Shown: positions 16,690-25,117 of the stretch, in pieces
How positions within the stretch are numbered: the first letter of the stretch is position 1
Layout of the letters: each line of letters begins with the position of its first letter
Origin: Planctomycetota bacterium
GTDB taxonomy: Bacteria > Planctomycetota > Planctomycetia > Pirellulales > Lacipirellulaceae
Assembly (NCBI GenBank): GCA_029259945.1
Contig: JAJDEF010000032.1
Coordinates: 1 to 64,000 of the forward strand
DNA: 64,000 nt
Direction: 5' to 3'
Program-made: the position numbers and the translations under genes
Notes under the pieces: model-generated
What the model saw: only the letters and a program-made list of their open reading frames with translations
Told to the model about the DNA's origin: nothing
The model's database searches: none

Positions 16690-17163
16690 CTAATACGAAC
16701 GTCGATCATCATTTTCGAGCCACTCGGCAAATAGCTGACGGCATTCGTCCGTTCGCACCTCGCCCTGCAACCGTACGCGACTACCGCCCGCTTGCAACAA
16801 TTCAGAGGCCGACAACGACAGCTCATTAAATCCCGCCGACGCCGCATCAGCTATGGTCGCCCCGTAGTAAACCGTATCGACTCGCGCCCAATGAAGGGCT
16901 GCCATACACATGGGGCACGGCTCGCAAGTGGTGGCCACCATCGCACCCGACAAAAAAATGTCTCCGGTCGCTTTGCACGCCTCCCGAATGGCATTCACTT
17001 CGGCATGCGCCGTGATATCCGTCGAAAGCACCACTGTATTATGAGCCCGTGCAACTATCTTGTCGCCGATCGCAATCGCGCAGCCAAAAGGGCTCTGCCC
17101 ACAAGAAACCCCCTCGCGGCAAGACTCAATCGCAATTTGCATAAGATCAGCAGGTTTAATCAT
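16690..17163 (-). CDS. Nucleoside/base deaminase, guanine deaminase-like
   Basis: A 157-residue zinc-dependent deaminase of the cytidine deaminase fold. The zinc site is visible as HAEVNAI (H53, catalytic E55) and TCEPCPMC (C83, C86). The segment YYGATIADAASAGFNEL resembles the B. subtilis-type guanine deaminase rather than tRNA-specific TadA. Guanine deaminase converts guanine to xanthine, which would fit the nearby purine phosphorylases and AMP nucleosidase. I took the ATG at 17163; upstream GTG and TTG codons are alternatives. Specificity is inference. Confidence 0.8.
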   Translation of the reverse strand: MIKPADLMQIAIESCREGVSCGQSPFGCAIAIGDKIVARAHNTVVLSTDITAHAEVNAIREACKATGDIFLSGAMVATTCEPCPMCMAALHWARVDTVYYGATIADAASAGFNELSLSASELLQAGGSRVRLQGEVRTDECRQLFAEWLENDDRRSY

Positions 17164-17255
17164 CACACGGTGCAAGAGAGGAAGGCAAAGTCAAAAAACC
17201 AAGCCGTCCAAGCTACCAGAATCAACCCACCCAAAGCTACAACACTCAGCGCCCC

Positions 17256-17285
17256 CATAGCCCGGCCATCCTGGCCTGAAATCAC
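17256..17285. repeat. Dispersed CCATCCTGG repeat, copy 2
   Basis: CATAGCCCGGCCATCCTGGC followed by CTGAAATCAC is nearly identical to the copy at 16642-16669, 610 bases away, on the other side of the deaminase gene. Confidence 0.6.
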
Positions 17286-17565
17286 AAACGCCCCCACCCC
17301 CACTCAAAACTTTGGCTACCCGGTATCTGGAAAGTGGCCTCCGATGCGAACCGTGCAGATGCCCAAGGGCAAGCGGGGTTCCTTACGTCCGAAACAGCAC
17401 CGGATGAGCCACTGGTCATGGTAGAAAACAACAGCCAAAAAAGCAAACAACCTCCGCGCCCTCCGCAGCAAATCCACCCGGCCAAATTTAATGATGGAAA
17501 CCACCCACCAATACAAGACAATAGCCCTTACCTTCCGTTCTTTGGAAATCTAACGAAGCCCCGCT

Positions 17566-17599
<34 letters not shown>

Positions 17600-17800
17600 G
17601 CGGTACCGGGGTTCCACCGCTAGACAAGTCGTAGCTATCTGCAAGATACAAGGGTAGGTGGTTCTGTCGGCGGTGGATGGTGATTACCGAGAGAGCAGAT
17701 CCCGGCGGGTTCACCTACCTTTTGCGGATGGCCAAACGTTCTGATTAAAATTAGCGCCGATTAGCGAAGATAAGTGTTTCCCCGTTTATCGAAAAATTTT

Positions 17801-17850
17801 TAGCCACCGAGATCACAAAGTCTCTGAGTTCTCTGTGAACTCTGTGGCTA
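17801..17850. repeat. Inverted-repeat element of the CAGAG family, copy 3
   Basis: TAGCCACCGAGATCACAAAG (17801-17820) matches the reverse complement of the right end TAGCCACAGAGTTCACAGAG at 17 of 20 positions. It has almost no internal spacer, unlike copies 1 and 2. Confidence 0.6.
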
Positions 17851-17891
17851 GAATAGCAGTCACCTTTTTTAACAATAAAGTCACCACATTT

Positions 17892-18134
17892 GGACAAAAT
17901 ACGACAAAACCCCACCGACTTTTGTCCAAGCCAAATCTCGCAAAACCTAACATTGAAACGTTTAAGAAAATATCAGCGGACAAATCGACCGAGTTTTGTC
18001 CGCAAAACCCCCAAACAGCCCTATTCGTGCCAAAACTCACTCCCACAAAAATAGAAAACCCCTATAAAAGAGCTACCAAACACCAACCACACCCAACAGT
18101 TTTGTCCATTTTGTCCAAGAACAGCCTGACAAAA
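17892..18134. repeat. Cluster of TTTTGTCC/GGACAAAA motifs
   Basis: At least eight matches to TTTTGTC(C) or its complement lie in about 240 bases: GGACAAAA at 17892, GACAAAA at 17902, TTTTGTCC at 17920, GGACAAA near 17979, TTTTGTCC at 17994, TTTTGTCC at 18100 and 18109, and GACAAAA near 18128. They occur in both orientations and are irregularly spaced, ending about 45 bases before the trmL start. Confidence 0.65.
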
Positions 18135-18176
18135 CTCCCAACACATCAACAATCATAAATCAAACATCCCACAGCC

Positions 18177-18662
18177 ATGGCATACGACCCCCGATTACAC
18201 ATCGTGCTTTTTCAGCCCGAGATTCCCTACAACACCGGCAGCGTCGGACGCACCTGCGTCGCCGTCGGAGCCAAGCTATGGCTCGTGCGACCACTGGGTT
18301 TCCGAGTCGACGACTATCACCTCCGCCGTGCCGGGCTCGACTACTGGCAACATCTCGAGTGGCAAGCCGTCGACGACTGGCCGACGCTCGCCGAGCAGCT
18401 TTCAGGTCAACAATTCTGGTATTTCAGCAAAAAAGCGACACGGTCTTACGTCGATGTGCAGCTACGACGGGGCGATGTCCTGGTATTCGGCTCAGAATCG
18501 CAGGGATTGCCTGACTCAATACTGGCCGAGCAGCCGGATCGATGCCTACGGATTCCCACGCGAGACGACGTCCGAAGCCTCAATTTGTCGAATTCCGTCG
18601 CTGTGGCCGCCTATGAGGCCCTACGCCAGTCTGGCGATTTGGCCAATAGACTGCACCTATAA
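18177..18662 (+). CDS. trmL: tRNA (cytidine/uridine-34-2'-O)-methyltransferase
   Basis: A 161-residue SPOUT-class enzyme methylating the wobble nucleotide of certain leucine tRNAs. Motifs: PEIPYNTGSVGRTCVA (motif 1), VLVFGSESQGLPDSIL (motif 2) and the knot region IPTRDDVRSLNLSNSVAVAAYEALRQ (motif 3). The length matches TrmL (about 155-160). It begins directly after the G-poor TTTTGTCC region, so that region may carry its promoter or regulatory sites. Confidence 0.93.
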   Translation: MAYDPRLHIVLFQPEIPYNTGSVGRTCVAVGAKLWLVRPLGFRVDDYHLRRAGLDYWQHLEWQAVDDWPTLAEQLSGQQFWYFSKKATRSYVDVQLRRGDVLVFGSESQGLPDSILAEQPDRCLRIPTRDDVRSLNLSNSVAVAAYEALRQSGDLANRLHL

Positions 18663-18917
18663 AATAAGGCAATCACGCTTCTCCTTGAGAAAAATCAGCC
18701 TAGGAAAGCCAAATTCCCCCATTTTGCTATCCACCCCTACTGCACGACCCGCCCACTTAGGCACTTCCTTGATCCTCAGAGAGAGACCACCCGATACGGA
18801 TTTTAGGAGTGTCTAGGCCATGAAACTTTCGAGTAGAATGGCCGTGGCAAATTGCAAGAATTGACGACGAGCGGGGAACTAGTCACGATGGTGCATTCTC
18901 TTCGAGGGACAACGGCA

Positions 18918-19796
18918 ATGACATTAGTGAGTGGCTTTGAAAAAATTGTTCGGCAGGACGAGCCGCTTGACGAGCGTACTTGGCTAAAGCTGGGTGGGGT
19001 GGCGTCGTTCTATGCCGAGCCCAAGTCGGTGGACGAACTGGCTGCCCTAGTCCGACGTTGTTGCGACGAGGGAGTCCCGATCCGAGTTCTTGGCAGCGGT
19101 TCCAATGTTCTGGTCCGCGACGAGGGCGTCTCTGGCATGGTGGTGAGCCTTTCGGGAGTTGGCTTTACCGATATCCAAATCCGCGGCAACCGCCTAGTTG
19201 CCGGGGGTGGTGCGAAGCTGGCACATGCGATTAGCGAGACTGTCCGCTCTGGACTGGCAGGCCTAGAACCGTTGGTCGGCATCCCGGGCACCATAGGTGG
19301 TGCCCTGCATGGAAATTCTGGTAGTCGCGGTGGCGACATTGGCCAATGGGCTTGCCGAGCAACCGTGATGACCCGTTCGGGCGAGATACTGCAGCGAGAT
19401 CGAGAGGACTTGGTTTTCGCTTATCGTCAAAGCAGCCTTGATGAGCTTGTTATTCTCAGCGCCGAATTTTTGCTGGAAGATGAAGATCCCGAACTGCTCA
19501 CCAAACGAATGCAAAAGCAGTGGATCGTCAAGAAAGCTGGCCAGCCGCTTTCCCATCAAAATGTCGCCAATGTCTTCAAAAACCCGCGCGGCATGAGCGC
19601 TGGAATGCTGATCGATCAGGCAGGGCTCAAGGGAACCCGAGTGGGCGGCGTCGAAGTGAGTCAACAACATGCCAACTTCATCGTGGCCGCCGAGGGTGCA
19701 ACCAGTCAGGATGTCTTGCGATTGATCGACATCATTCGCAGCCGAGTTGCCGAGCGATTGGGCGTCGAGTTAGAAACCGAGCTTGAAATCTGGTAG
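18918..19796 (+). CDS. murB: UDP-N-acetylenolpyruvoylglucosamine reductase
   Basis: About 292 residues; an FAD enzyme making UDP-N-acetylmuramate in peptidoglycan synthesis. Visible: TWLKLGGVASFYAEP, the FAD loop VLGSGSNVLVRDEGVSG, VGIPGTIGGALHGNSG, the catalytic serine segment QPLSHQNVANVFKNP and the C-terminal GTRVGGVEVSQQHANFIVA. It is the short (type II) form. I chose the ATG at 18918 preceded by GAGGGA; an in-frame ATG at 18888 and a TTG at 18852 are alternatives. The next gene starts 45 bases after the stop and looks like ftsQ, preserving the common murB-ftsQ order. Confidence 0.92.
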   Translation: MTLVSGFEKIVRQDEPLDERTWLKLGGVASFYAEPKSVDELAALVRRCCDEGVPIRVLGSGSNVLVRDEGVSGMVVSLSGVGFTDIQIRGNRLVAGGGAKLAHAISETVRSGLAGLEPLVGIPGTIGGALHGNSGSRGGDIGQWACRATVMTRSGEILQRDREDLVFAYRQSSLDELVILSAEFLLEDEDPELLTKRMQKQWIVKKAGQPLSHQNVANVFKNPRGMSAGMLIDQAGLKGTRVGGVEVSQQHANFIVAAEGATSQDVLRLIDIIRSRVAERLGVELETELEIW

Positions 19797-19841
19797 CCCA
19801 GCGGTTTGTTTCCATTAAGAGCAGCGCACGGAGGTGTTGCA

Positions 19842-20819
19842 GTGGCACGGATTACAAAAAAACAACGTCCCAAATCAGACGAAATCCCCTCGAAGAGCTT
19901 TCTAGCTCGGGCAAGGTTAAAACTGCTCCAGCAAACGCGAGTGGTGGCTGCCTTGGTGGTGGTGCTCCTATTGGGCTGGGCAATGCAGCTTGTCTGGCAA
20001 CAAGTTTCCCCGGCGATTATCCACCGGGATCGGTACTTGCTCACCGCCGACCGCATTACCACGACCCCTTTGCCTGAGTGGATTACCGCAGACGTACGGA
20101 CTGAGGTAGTACACAACTCCGCGCTCGACCGACGCTTGTCGGTTCTCGACGATGCCTTTGTGAATGTGGTACGAGACGCTTTTGTTTTGCATCCTTGGGT
20201 AAAGTCGGTCGACCGAATTATCAAAAGTTACCCGCCCAAAGTGCATGTCGAGCTGACTTTTCGACGACCTGTGGCCGTGGTCGAGCTAGGCGGGCCCCAA
20301 GGAGTTGAGCTGATTCCCGTCGATCCACTGGGGGTGCAGCTGCCTGCCGCCGATGTGCCAGAGATTCGTAAACGCTATCTCCCACGAATTGGCGGGATTA
20401 TCGGTCGCCCACCTGTCGGGCAGCAATGGACCGACCCGCGTGTTGCGGGGGCGGCTGCTTTGGCGGATAAACTGTCGGACGAATGGGAGTCGCTGCACTT
20501 GGTCGATATCTTGCCTTCAGCGCGTCCAGAGATTCAGGACGACCATCGCTATTTTGTGTTTGATTTGATCACCAGCGGAGGCACCAGAATCGTCTGGGGG
20601 GCTGCTCAAAATGCGGACCTGCCCGGGGAAGATTCCTTCCAAGCCAAGCTCGGACGTCTGCGAAAGTGTGCCAATGAACGCGGGCCGTTAGATTCAGTAC
20701 GAGGGCCTGCAGTCGTCGACGTTCGCAAAGAACTGGCCATCACCCCGAGAACGGTCAAGAAAACACCGACACCACGAACGGTGAAGAAAGGCTCTGCCCC
20801 CAGCGAAATCGTGAAATGA
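19842..20819 (+). CDS. FtsQ-like POTRA membrane protein
   Basis: About 325 residues, starting at GTG 19842 with a good GGAGGT at 19830-19835. A short basic cytoplasmic segment precedes one membrane span (VVAALVVVLLLGWAMQLVW). The periplasmic part resembles the FtsQ POTRA and beta regions: FVLHPWVKSVDRIIKSYPPKVHVELTFRRPVAVVEL, then a VDPLGVQLP segment corresponding to the conserved D-x-x-G of FtsQ. The C-terminus is basic with repeated TPRTVKK. Location directly after murB supports an FtsQ/DivIB relationship. Planctomycetes lack FtsZ, so its partners and role are uncertain. Confidence 0.65.
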   Translation: MARITKKQRPKSDEIPSKSFLARARLKLLQQTRVVAALVVVLLLGWAMQLVWQQVSPAIIHRDRYLLTADRITTTPLPEWITADVRTEVVHNSALDRRLSVLDDAFVNVVRDAFVLHPWVKSVDRIIKSYPPKVHVELTFRRPVAVVELGGPQGVELIPVDPLGVQLPAADVPEIRKRYLPRIGGIIGRPPVGQQWTDPRVAGAAALADKLSDEWESLHLVDILPSARPEIQDDHRYFVFDLITSGGTRIVWGAAQNADLPGEDSFQAKLGRLRKCANERGPLDSVRGPAVVDVRKELAITPRTVKKTPTPRTVKKGSAPSEIVK

Positions 20820-20841
20820 CCACGAAAGGTGGAGATGCGAA

Positions 20842-21084
20842 CTAAGAACGATCGCCACTGACGCTTGGCGATTGGGCCGTCTCGAGCGAGCAACTTTCGA
20901 CTTTGAGCAACCGGTCTTGCTCTTCCTGTCGGAGTTTTTCGGCCAACTCCTCTCGAATCACAGCCATTTCAGTAGGAGCATCGATACCAATACGTACCCC
21001 GCCACTACCGATCTTGACCACAGTAATCGCGATCTTGTCGCCAATGAAAATGCGCTCGCCAACTTTTCGGGACACCACCAACAC
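20842..21084 (-). CDS. csrA: Carbon storage regulator CsrA
   Basis: An 80-residue post-transcriptional regulator that binds GGA motifs in mRNA leaders. I place the start at GTG 21084, giving the classic N-terminus (V)LVVSRKVGERIFIGDKI and a GGGAG upstream; the longer frame adds an untypical extension. The core continues with ITVVKIGSGGVRIGIDAP, then AVIREEL. The tail after residue 55 is longer than in E. coli (61 residues in total) and is acidic and Ser-rich. It converges with the ftsQ-like gene, with only 22 bases between the stop codons. Confidence 0.93.
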   Translation of the reverse strand: MLVVSRKVGERIFIGDKIAITVVKIGSGGVRIGIDAPTEMAVIREELAEKLRQEEQDRLLKVESCSLETAQSPSVSGDRS

Positions 21085-21363
21085 GTCGTGAACTCCCTTT
21101 CTCATCGCTGTGGCCAAATAGCCGCGATCGAAACCTACACAATCAGCCAGTCGACAACACCTACTGGCCAGACTCCACTTAGGGTAACGTTAGTGATACC
21201 GAGTTCTGATTGCAAGCAACCTAGCTAGCAAAAAAGCTGAGAATTCCGCAAAATAATGGCGATTTAGGTAGTTGGCGAATCCTGGAAATACAGCAATAGG
21301 GGGATATGGCCCAAAAAGTAGCTGATTTGCCAGACGTGCTAGAAGCAATAAGGGTCGGAGCAT

Positions 21364-22308
21364 ATGGCACTAGAAAACGAACTCATAGCTTGGCTCAAAG
21401 AGAACCTCCCCAAAAGTTCTCGTATGCAGATCAACTTGGGAGACGATGCTGCAGTCTTTCGTTGTCTGTCTGGAAGTCACGCTGTTGTAACGACCGACAT
21501 GCTGACCGACGGCGTCGACTTTTTGCTCGACGAAGTCGATCCTCAGCAGGTTGGGCACAAGTCTCTCGGTGTGAATCTCAGTGATTTAGCAGCGATGGCC
21601 GCTCGACCGGTGGCCGTGTTTGTCTCGTTGGTTTTGCCCCGGCAGGGGACAGCTAGCCTTTCGCCCTTACAGTTGGCGATTGAAATGTACCGTGGAATGT
21701 TGCCGCTGGCAGAGAAATTTGAGGTGGTAATCGCAGGTGGCGATACCAATGCTTGGGAAGGGCCCTTGGCGGTGAGTATTACCGCCATTGGTGAAACAAC
21801 CGCACAAGGGCCACTCACACGGCCTGGGGGACAGGTGGGCGATCAGCTGTTAGTTACGGGTCAGTTGGGGGGGAGCATTCTCGGACGGCATCTGGCGGTC
21901 GAACCACGAGTTAACGAGGCACTCAAGCTTCATCAACGCTACGAGCTGACTGCTGGAATAGACATCTCTGATGGATTAACTCTTGACGTGTCGAGGTTGG
22001 CCGCTGCGAGTGGTATGGGAGCAGTTCTCGATCTGGCTGCGATCCCCATCACCGAGGATGCCCATCGGTTGAGCGAACAGGATGGGCGGTCGCCCTTGGA
22101 ACACGCGTTGTCGGATGGTGAAGACTTTGAACTCGTGCTGACAGCGTCAGCCGAAGTGGCGGCAGAAATTATCGCAGATCAGCCACTTGATATTCCTGTG
22201 ACTCGCATCGGCGAACTTGTCGAGACACCGGGGCTCTGGCAGGCCGACGCCACTGGCAAGCGTCTGCCACTGGTGCCACAAGGCTTTGAGCATCAAGGCA
22301 ACGAATGA
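21364..22308 (+). CDS. thiL: Thiamine-monophosphate kinase
   Basis: A 314-residue kinase that phosphorylates thiamine monophosphate to thiamine pyrophosphate. Family motifs are LGDDAAVF, VVTTDMLTDGVDFLL, LGVNLSDLAAMAARPVA, VIAGGDTNAWEGPL and the late IDISDGLTLDVSRLA and DGEDFELVL. The length is typical. Its stop overlaps the start of tsaE by four bases (ATGA), so the two genes form an operon. I saw no thiamine pyrophosphate riboswitch in the roughly 280 bases upstream. Confidence 0.93.
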   Translation: MALENELIAWLKENLPKSSRMQINLGDDAAVFRCLSGSHAVVTTDMLTDGVDFLLDEVDPQQVGHKSLGVNLSDLAAMAARPVAVFVSLVLPRQGTASLSPLQLAIEMYRGMLPLAEKFEVVIAGGDTNAWEGPLAVSITAIGETTAQGPLTRPGGQVGDQLLVTGQLGGSILGRHLAVEPRVNEALKLHQRYELTAGIDISDGLTLDVSRLAAASGMGAVLDLAAIPITEDAHRLSEQDGRSPLEHALSDGEDFELVLTASAEVAAEIIADQPLDIPVTRIGELVETPGLWQADATGKRLPLVPQGFEHQGNE

Positions 22309-22790
22309 CCGAGTTTCGTTATATCTCTGAGGATGAGAGCGCCACCGATCGCCTAGGGCAATGGTTAGCCGACGTGTTGCCCAGCGGCATGGTCGTGGCC
22401 CTCTGCGGCACGTTAGGAGCCGGGAAAACAAGGTTGGTTCAAAGCGTAGCCGTTGCCCTGGGCGTATCTCCCGATGCCGTTACCAGCCCCACGTTTATGC
22501 TCATTAACGAATATACAAGCGGATGTCGACCAATTTACCATTTCGACACGTACCGCCTGCATGACGAGGATGAGTTCCTCGAATTGGGGCCTGAAGAGTA
22601 TTTTGATCGCGACGGGTTAACCTTCGTAGAATGGGCCGACCGGGTCGAACAATGTCTGCCCCCCGACTATTTGAAGGTGCAAATCGAGGTACTGGGCGAA
22701 TATCGTCGTGAGTTTGCGGTGACCGCTAGTTCACCAACGGCGAATCGCATCGTGGAACAATTGATCGCGAAGGCCGCTTCTAAAGAATGA
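22305..22790 (+). CDS. tsaE: tRNA threonylcarbamoyladenosine biosynthesis ATPase TsaE
   Basis: A 161-residue P-loop ATPase needed with TsaB, TsaC and TsaD for the t6A37 modification of ANN-reading tRNAs. Walker A is GTLGAGKTRLV (about 36-46). Other family blocks are AVTSPTFMLINEY, IYHFDTYRL and LTFVEWADRV. It overlaps thiL by four bases and converges with hslU; the two coding regions overlap by 11 bases at their 3' ends. Confidence 0.93.
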   Translation: MTEFRYISEDESATDRLGQWLADVLPSGMVVALCGTLGAGKTRLVQSVAVALGVSPDAVTSPTFMLINEYTSGCRPIYHFDTYRLHDEDEFLELGPEEYFDRDGLTFVEWADRVEQCLPPDYLKVQIEVLGEYRREFAVTASSPTANRIVEQLIAKAASKE

Positions 22791-24126
22791 ATTTGCTGAG
22801 ATCTTCGTCTTTGGCGATATCTTCGAGCCGCTCGCGAACGTAGGCCGCATTGATCTCTACGTGGCCCATCTTCATGTCCGGTGCCTCGAAGCTGAGTTCC
22901 TCTAATAAGCGTTCCATGATGGTCTGGAGGCGTCGGGCACCGATGTTCTGGGTCGACTGATTCACTTGGTTGGCGTAGGTCGCCAGCGCCTCGATAGCAT
23001 CCTCTTTGAACTCTATGCGGATGCCCTCGGTCTGCATTAGTGCCACATATTGCTTAGTCAACGCATTACGTGGCTCGTCCAGGATTCGAACAAAATCGTC
23101 TTTGGTCAGATCATCGAGTTCCACACGAATTGGGAATCGCCCTTGAAGCTCAGGCATCAAATCGCTTGGATTGGTCGAATGAAAAGCACCTGCGGCGACG
23201 AATAAAATGTGATCGGTGTGAACATAGCCATAACGGGTTTGAACCGTGGTACCTTCGACGATCGGCAGCAGGTCGCGCTGCACTCCCTGACGAGAAACGT
23301 CGGCACCCCGTCCACCTTCGGTAGCAACTACTTTGTCGATTTCGTCGATGAAAATGATGCCGGTGTCCTCAGCCAATTCGACAGCTAAGGCGTTGACCTT
23401 TTCTTGGTTGATGAGCGTTTCGCACTCTTGGTCGAATAAAACCTTGCGAGCTTCTGCGACCGTGAGTTCTCGGCTGATGACGTTCTTCGGCAGAATTTTT
23501 TCAAGCATCCCTTGCATGTCGAAGTCGAGCCCTTCGCCACCTGGGCCCCCCATGCCTGGGATCATCATGGCTTGTGCTTTTTGCTCGATCGAAATTTCTA
23601 CCTTACGGTCTTCCAGTTCACCGTTGACGAGCATCGCTCTCATTTTTTCTCGGGTACGTTCGTAGCGTTCCGGCGATTCACTGGTATCGACACCCACGTC
23701 AAACGACGTCGGGGCGGGGGCCAGCATGTCGACCAGTCGATCGGTCACTCGTCGTTCGGCTTCTTTTTTGACGTTTGCCAACTCGCGTTCGCGAACCAAG
23801 CTGATCGCATGTTCGACCAATTCGCGGATCATGCTCTCGACATCACGGCCATAGTAGCCAACTTCGGTGTATTTAGAGGCTTCGACCTTGATGAACGGTG
23901 CCCCGGTTAGCTTCGCAAGTCGGCGAGCGATTTCGGTTTTGCCGACGCCGGTTGGGCCGATCATCAGAATGTTCTTCGGGGCGACTTCTTTGCGAAATTC
24001 ATCGTCGAGTTGCTGTCGACGCCACCGGTTGCGGATGGCGATCGCCACTGCACGTTTCGCGTCGGCTTGGCCTACGATGTGTCGGTCGAGCTCTGCGACA
24101 ATTTCTCGGGGAGTCAGATTTTTCAC
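22780..24126 (-). CDS. hslU: HslU, ATPase subunit of the HslUV protease
   Basis: About 448 residues, an AAA+ unfoldase feeding substrates to HslV. Walker A is GPTGVGKTEIA after NILMIGP; Walker B is GIIFIDEIDKV; the pore loop (GYYGRDV) and the C-terminal sensor 2 region (IGARRLQTIMERLLEE) are present. The C-terminus DEDLSKFIL matches the HslU tail that activates HslV. I placed the start at GTG 24126 (V)KNLTPREIVAELDRHIVGQ, which gives the family's usual N-terminus and length; the open frame continues to a TTG at 24204. It follows hslV directly. Confidence 0.95.
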   Translation of the reverse strand: MKNLTPREIVAELDRHIVGQADAKRAVAIAIRNRWRRQQLDDEFRKEVAPKNILMIGPTGVGKTEIARRLAKLTGAPFIKVEASKYTEVGYYGRDVESMIRELVEHAISLVRERELANVKKEAERRVTDRLVDMLAPAPTSFDVGVDTSESPERYERTREKMRAMLVNGELEDRKVEISIEQKAQAMMIPGMGGPGGEGLDFDMQGMLEKILPKNVISRELTVAEARKVLFDQECETLINQEKVNALAVELAEDTGIIFIDEIDKVVATEGGRGADVSRQGVQRDLLPIVEGTTVQTRYGYVHTDHILFVAAGAFHSTNPSDLMPELQGRFPIRVELDDLTKDDFVRILDEPRNALTKQYVALMQTEGIRIEFKEDAIEALATYANQVNQSTQNIGARRLQTIMERLLEELSFEAPDMKMGHVEINAAYVRERLEDIAKDEDLSKFIL

Positions 24127-24204
24127 AGTGAAGACTTTCGGCGGGCGGCTAGCAAAAAAAGATAGAGCCGGTAAATGATGTTGAAATTTGAGGTAATCTG
24201 GCAA

Positions 24205-24744
24205 CTAGGCTTCTTGCAGCTCTTCGATGACCAGATTTTGATTGGAATAGACACAGATGTCCCCCGCTATTTCAAGCGACTTGCGAACGATCTCAGCAGC
24301 TGAGAACGAGGTATTGGCTACCAACGCCCTCGCGGCTGACAAGGCGTAGTTGCCACCCGAGCCAATCCCCAGAATGCCGTCGCTAGGTTGAATCACGTCC
24401 CCGGTGCCAGAAACTAACAGCGTATGTTCGTCGTTGACCACGGCCACCAGTGCTTCGAGTCGGCGGAGCACACGGTCGGTACGCCATTCTTTGGCCAATT
24501 CGGTCGCCGCCCGAGGCAGGTTGGCTGGGTAATCCTTAAGCTTTGCTTCCAGCCGTTCCATCAGAGCAAAGGCATCGGCTGCCGCCCCTGCAAAACCAAC
24601 CAGGACGCGGTCGTTCATCAGACGGCGTATTTTTACGGCATCCGACTTCACGACGGTTTGTCCCATGGTGACTTGTCCGTCGCCTCCCATGGCCACTTGG
24701 CCGTTGTGGCGAACCGTGAGTATCGTAGTCGAGCGAGTTTTCAT
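24205..24744 (-). CDS. hslV: HslV, peptidase subunit of the HslUV protease
   Basis: About 179 residues, an N-terminal-nucleophile threonine peptidase. From the ATG at 24744 the protein begins [16 protein letters not shown]. The catalytic threonine aligns with the first T of STT (residue 6), so a short propeptide must be removed, unlike E. coli HslV where Thr follows Met. Conserved blocks: [32 protein letters not shown] and [16 protein letters not shown]. It lies directly upstream of hslU, as in most bacteria. Confidence 0.95.
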   Translation of the reverse strand: MKTRSTTILTVRHNGQVAMGGDGQVTMGQTVVKSDAVKIRRLMNDRVLVGFAGAAADAFALMERLEAKLKDYPANLPRAATELAKEWRTDRVLRRLEALVAVVNDEHTLLVSGTGDVIQPSDGILGIGSGGNYALSAARALVANTSFSAAEIVRKSLEIAGDICVYSNQNLVIEELQEA

Positions 24745-24823
24745 AATGTGAACGTTTCGGGGAAGATCTTCTGGTAAACGGCCCATTCTCGCGAACCATC
24801 AGTCGGGCGACTAGGGGGTAGGG

Positions 24824-25012
24824 CTAAGACGGTTCTCGATTTGATAGCTTCTTTGCTTCGCACAACCATTTTTTTCGGTTGGCGACGCGCCCACATTTTT
24901 TGCATACGTGGGTTGGCTGCGAGACAATCGACTCCAGTAGGTCGAAATGTTCCTTGAGCTGAGAGTGCGACCACTCGCAAAGCTCTTTCTTCACCTCAGC
25001 TTTGTTAGCCAC
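24824..25012 (-). CDS. Small protein with CxxC zinc-ribbon-like motif
   Basis: About 62 residues starting at GTG 25012 (VANKAEVKKEL), with AGGAAA upstream. It contains a short helical region (CEWSHSQLKEHFDLLESIV) and then THVCKKCGRVANRKKWLCEAKKL, where CxxC and a later Cys could bind zinc together with His. I do not recognise the family. Its position 80 bases upstream of hslV in the same direction suggests possible co-transcription. It may bind nucleic acid or protein, but no function can be assigned. Confidence 0.55.
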   Translation of the reverse strand: MANKAEVKKELCEWSHSQLKEHFDLLESIVSQPTHVCKKCGRVANRKKWLCEAKKLSNREPS

Positions 25013-25117
25013 GGTCAGTCGTTTCCTGGTGAATTGTAAACGGGCACTGGGATTCAAGGAGCCTTGGGCGTACTATGGGGCGTTCTCCGCCTCAAAATTG
25101 TGCCCAGGTCAATCTTG

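Noticed and set aside
17835-18158. A 107-codon plus-strand frame in the TTTTGTCC region
   Set aside because: Its codons follow the G-poor repeat composition and give no recognisable protein.
21085-21363. Thiamine pyrophosphate riboswitch before thiL
   Set aside because: No recognisable THI-box segments (such as CTGAGA and ACCTGATC) in the right order were found.
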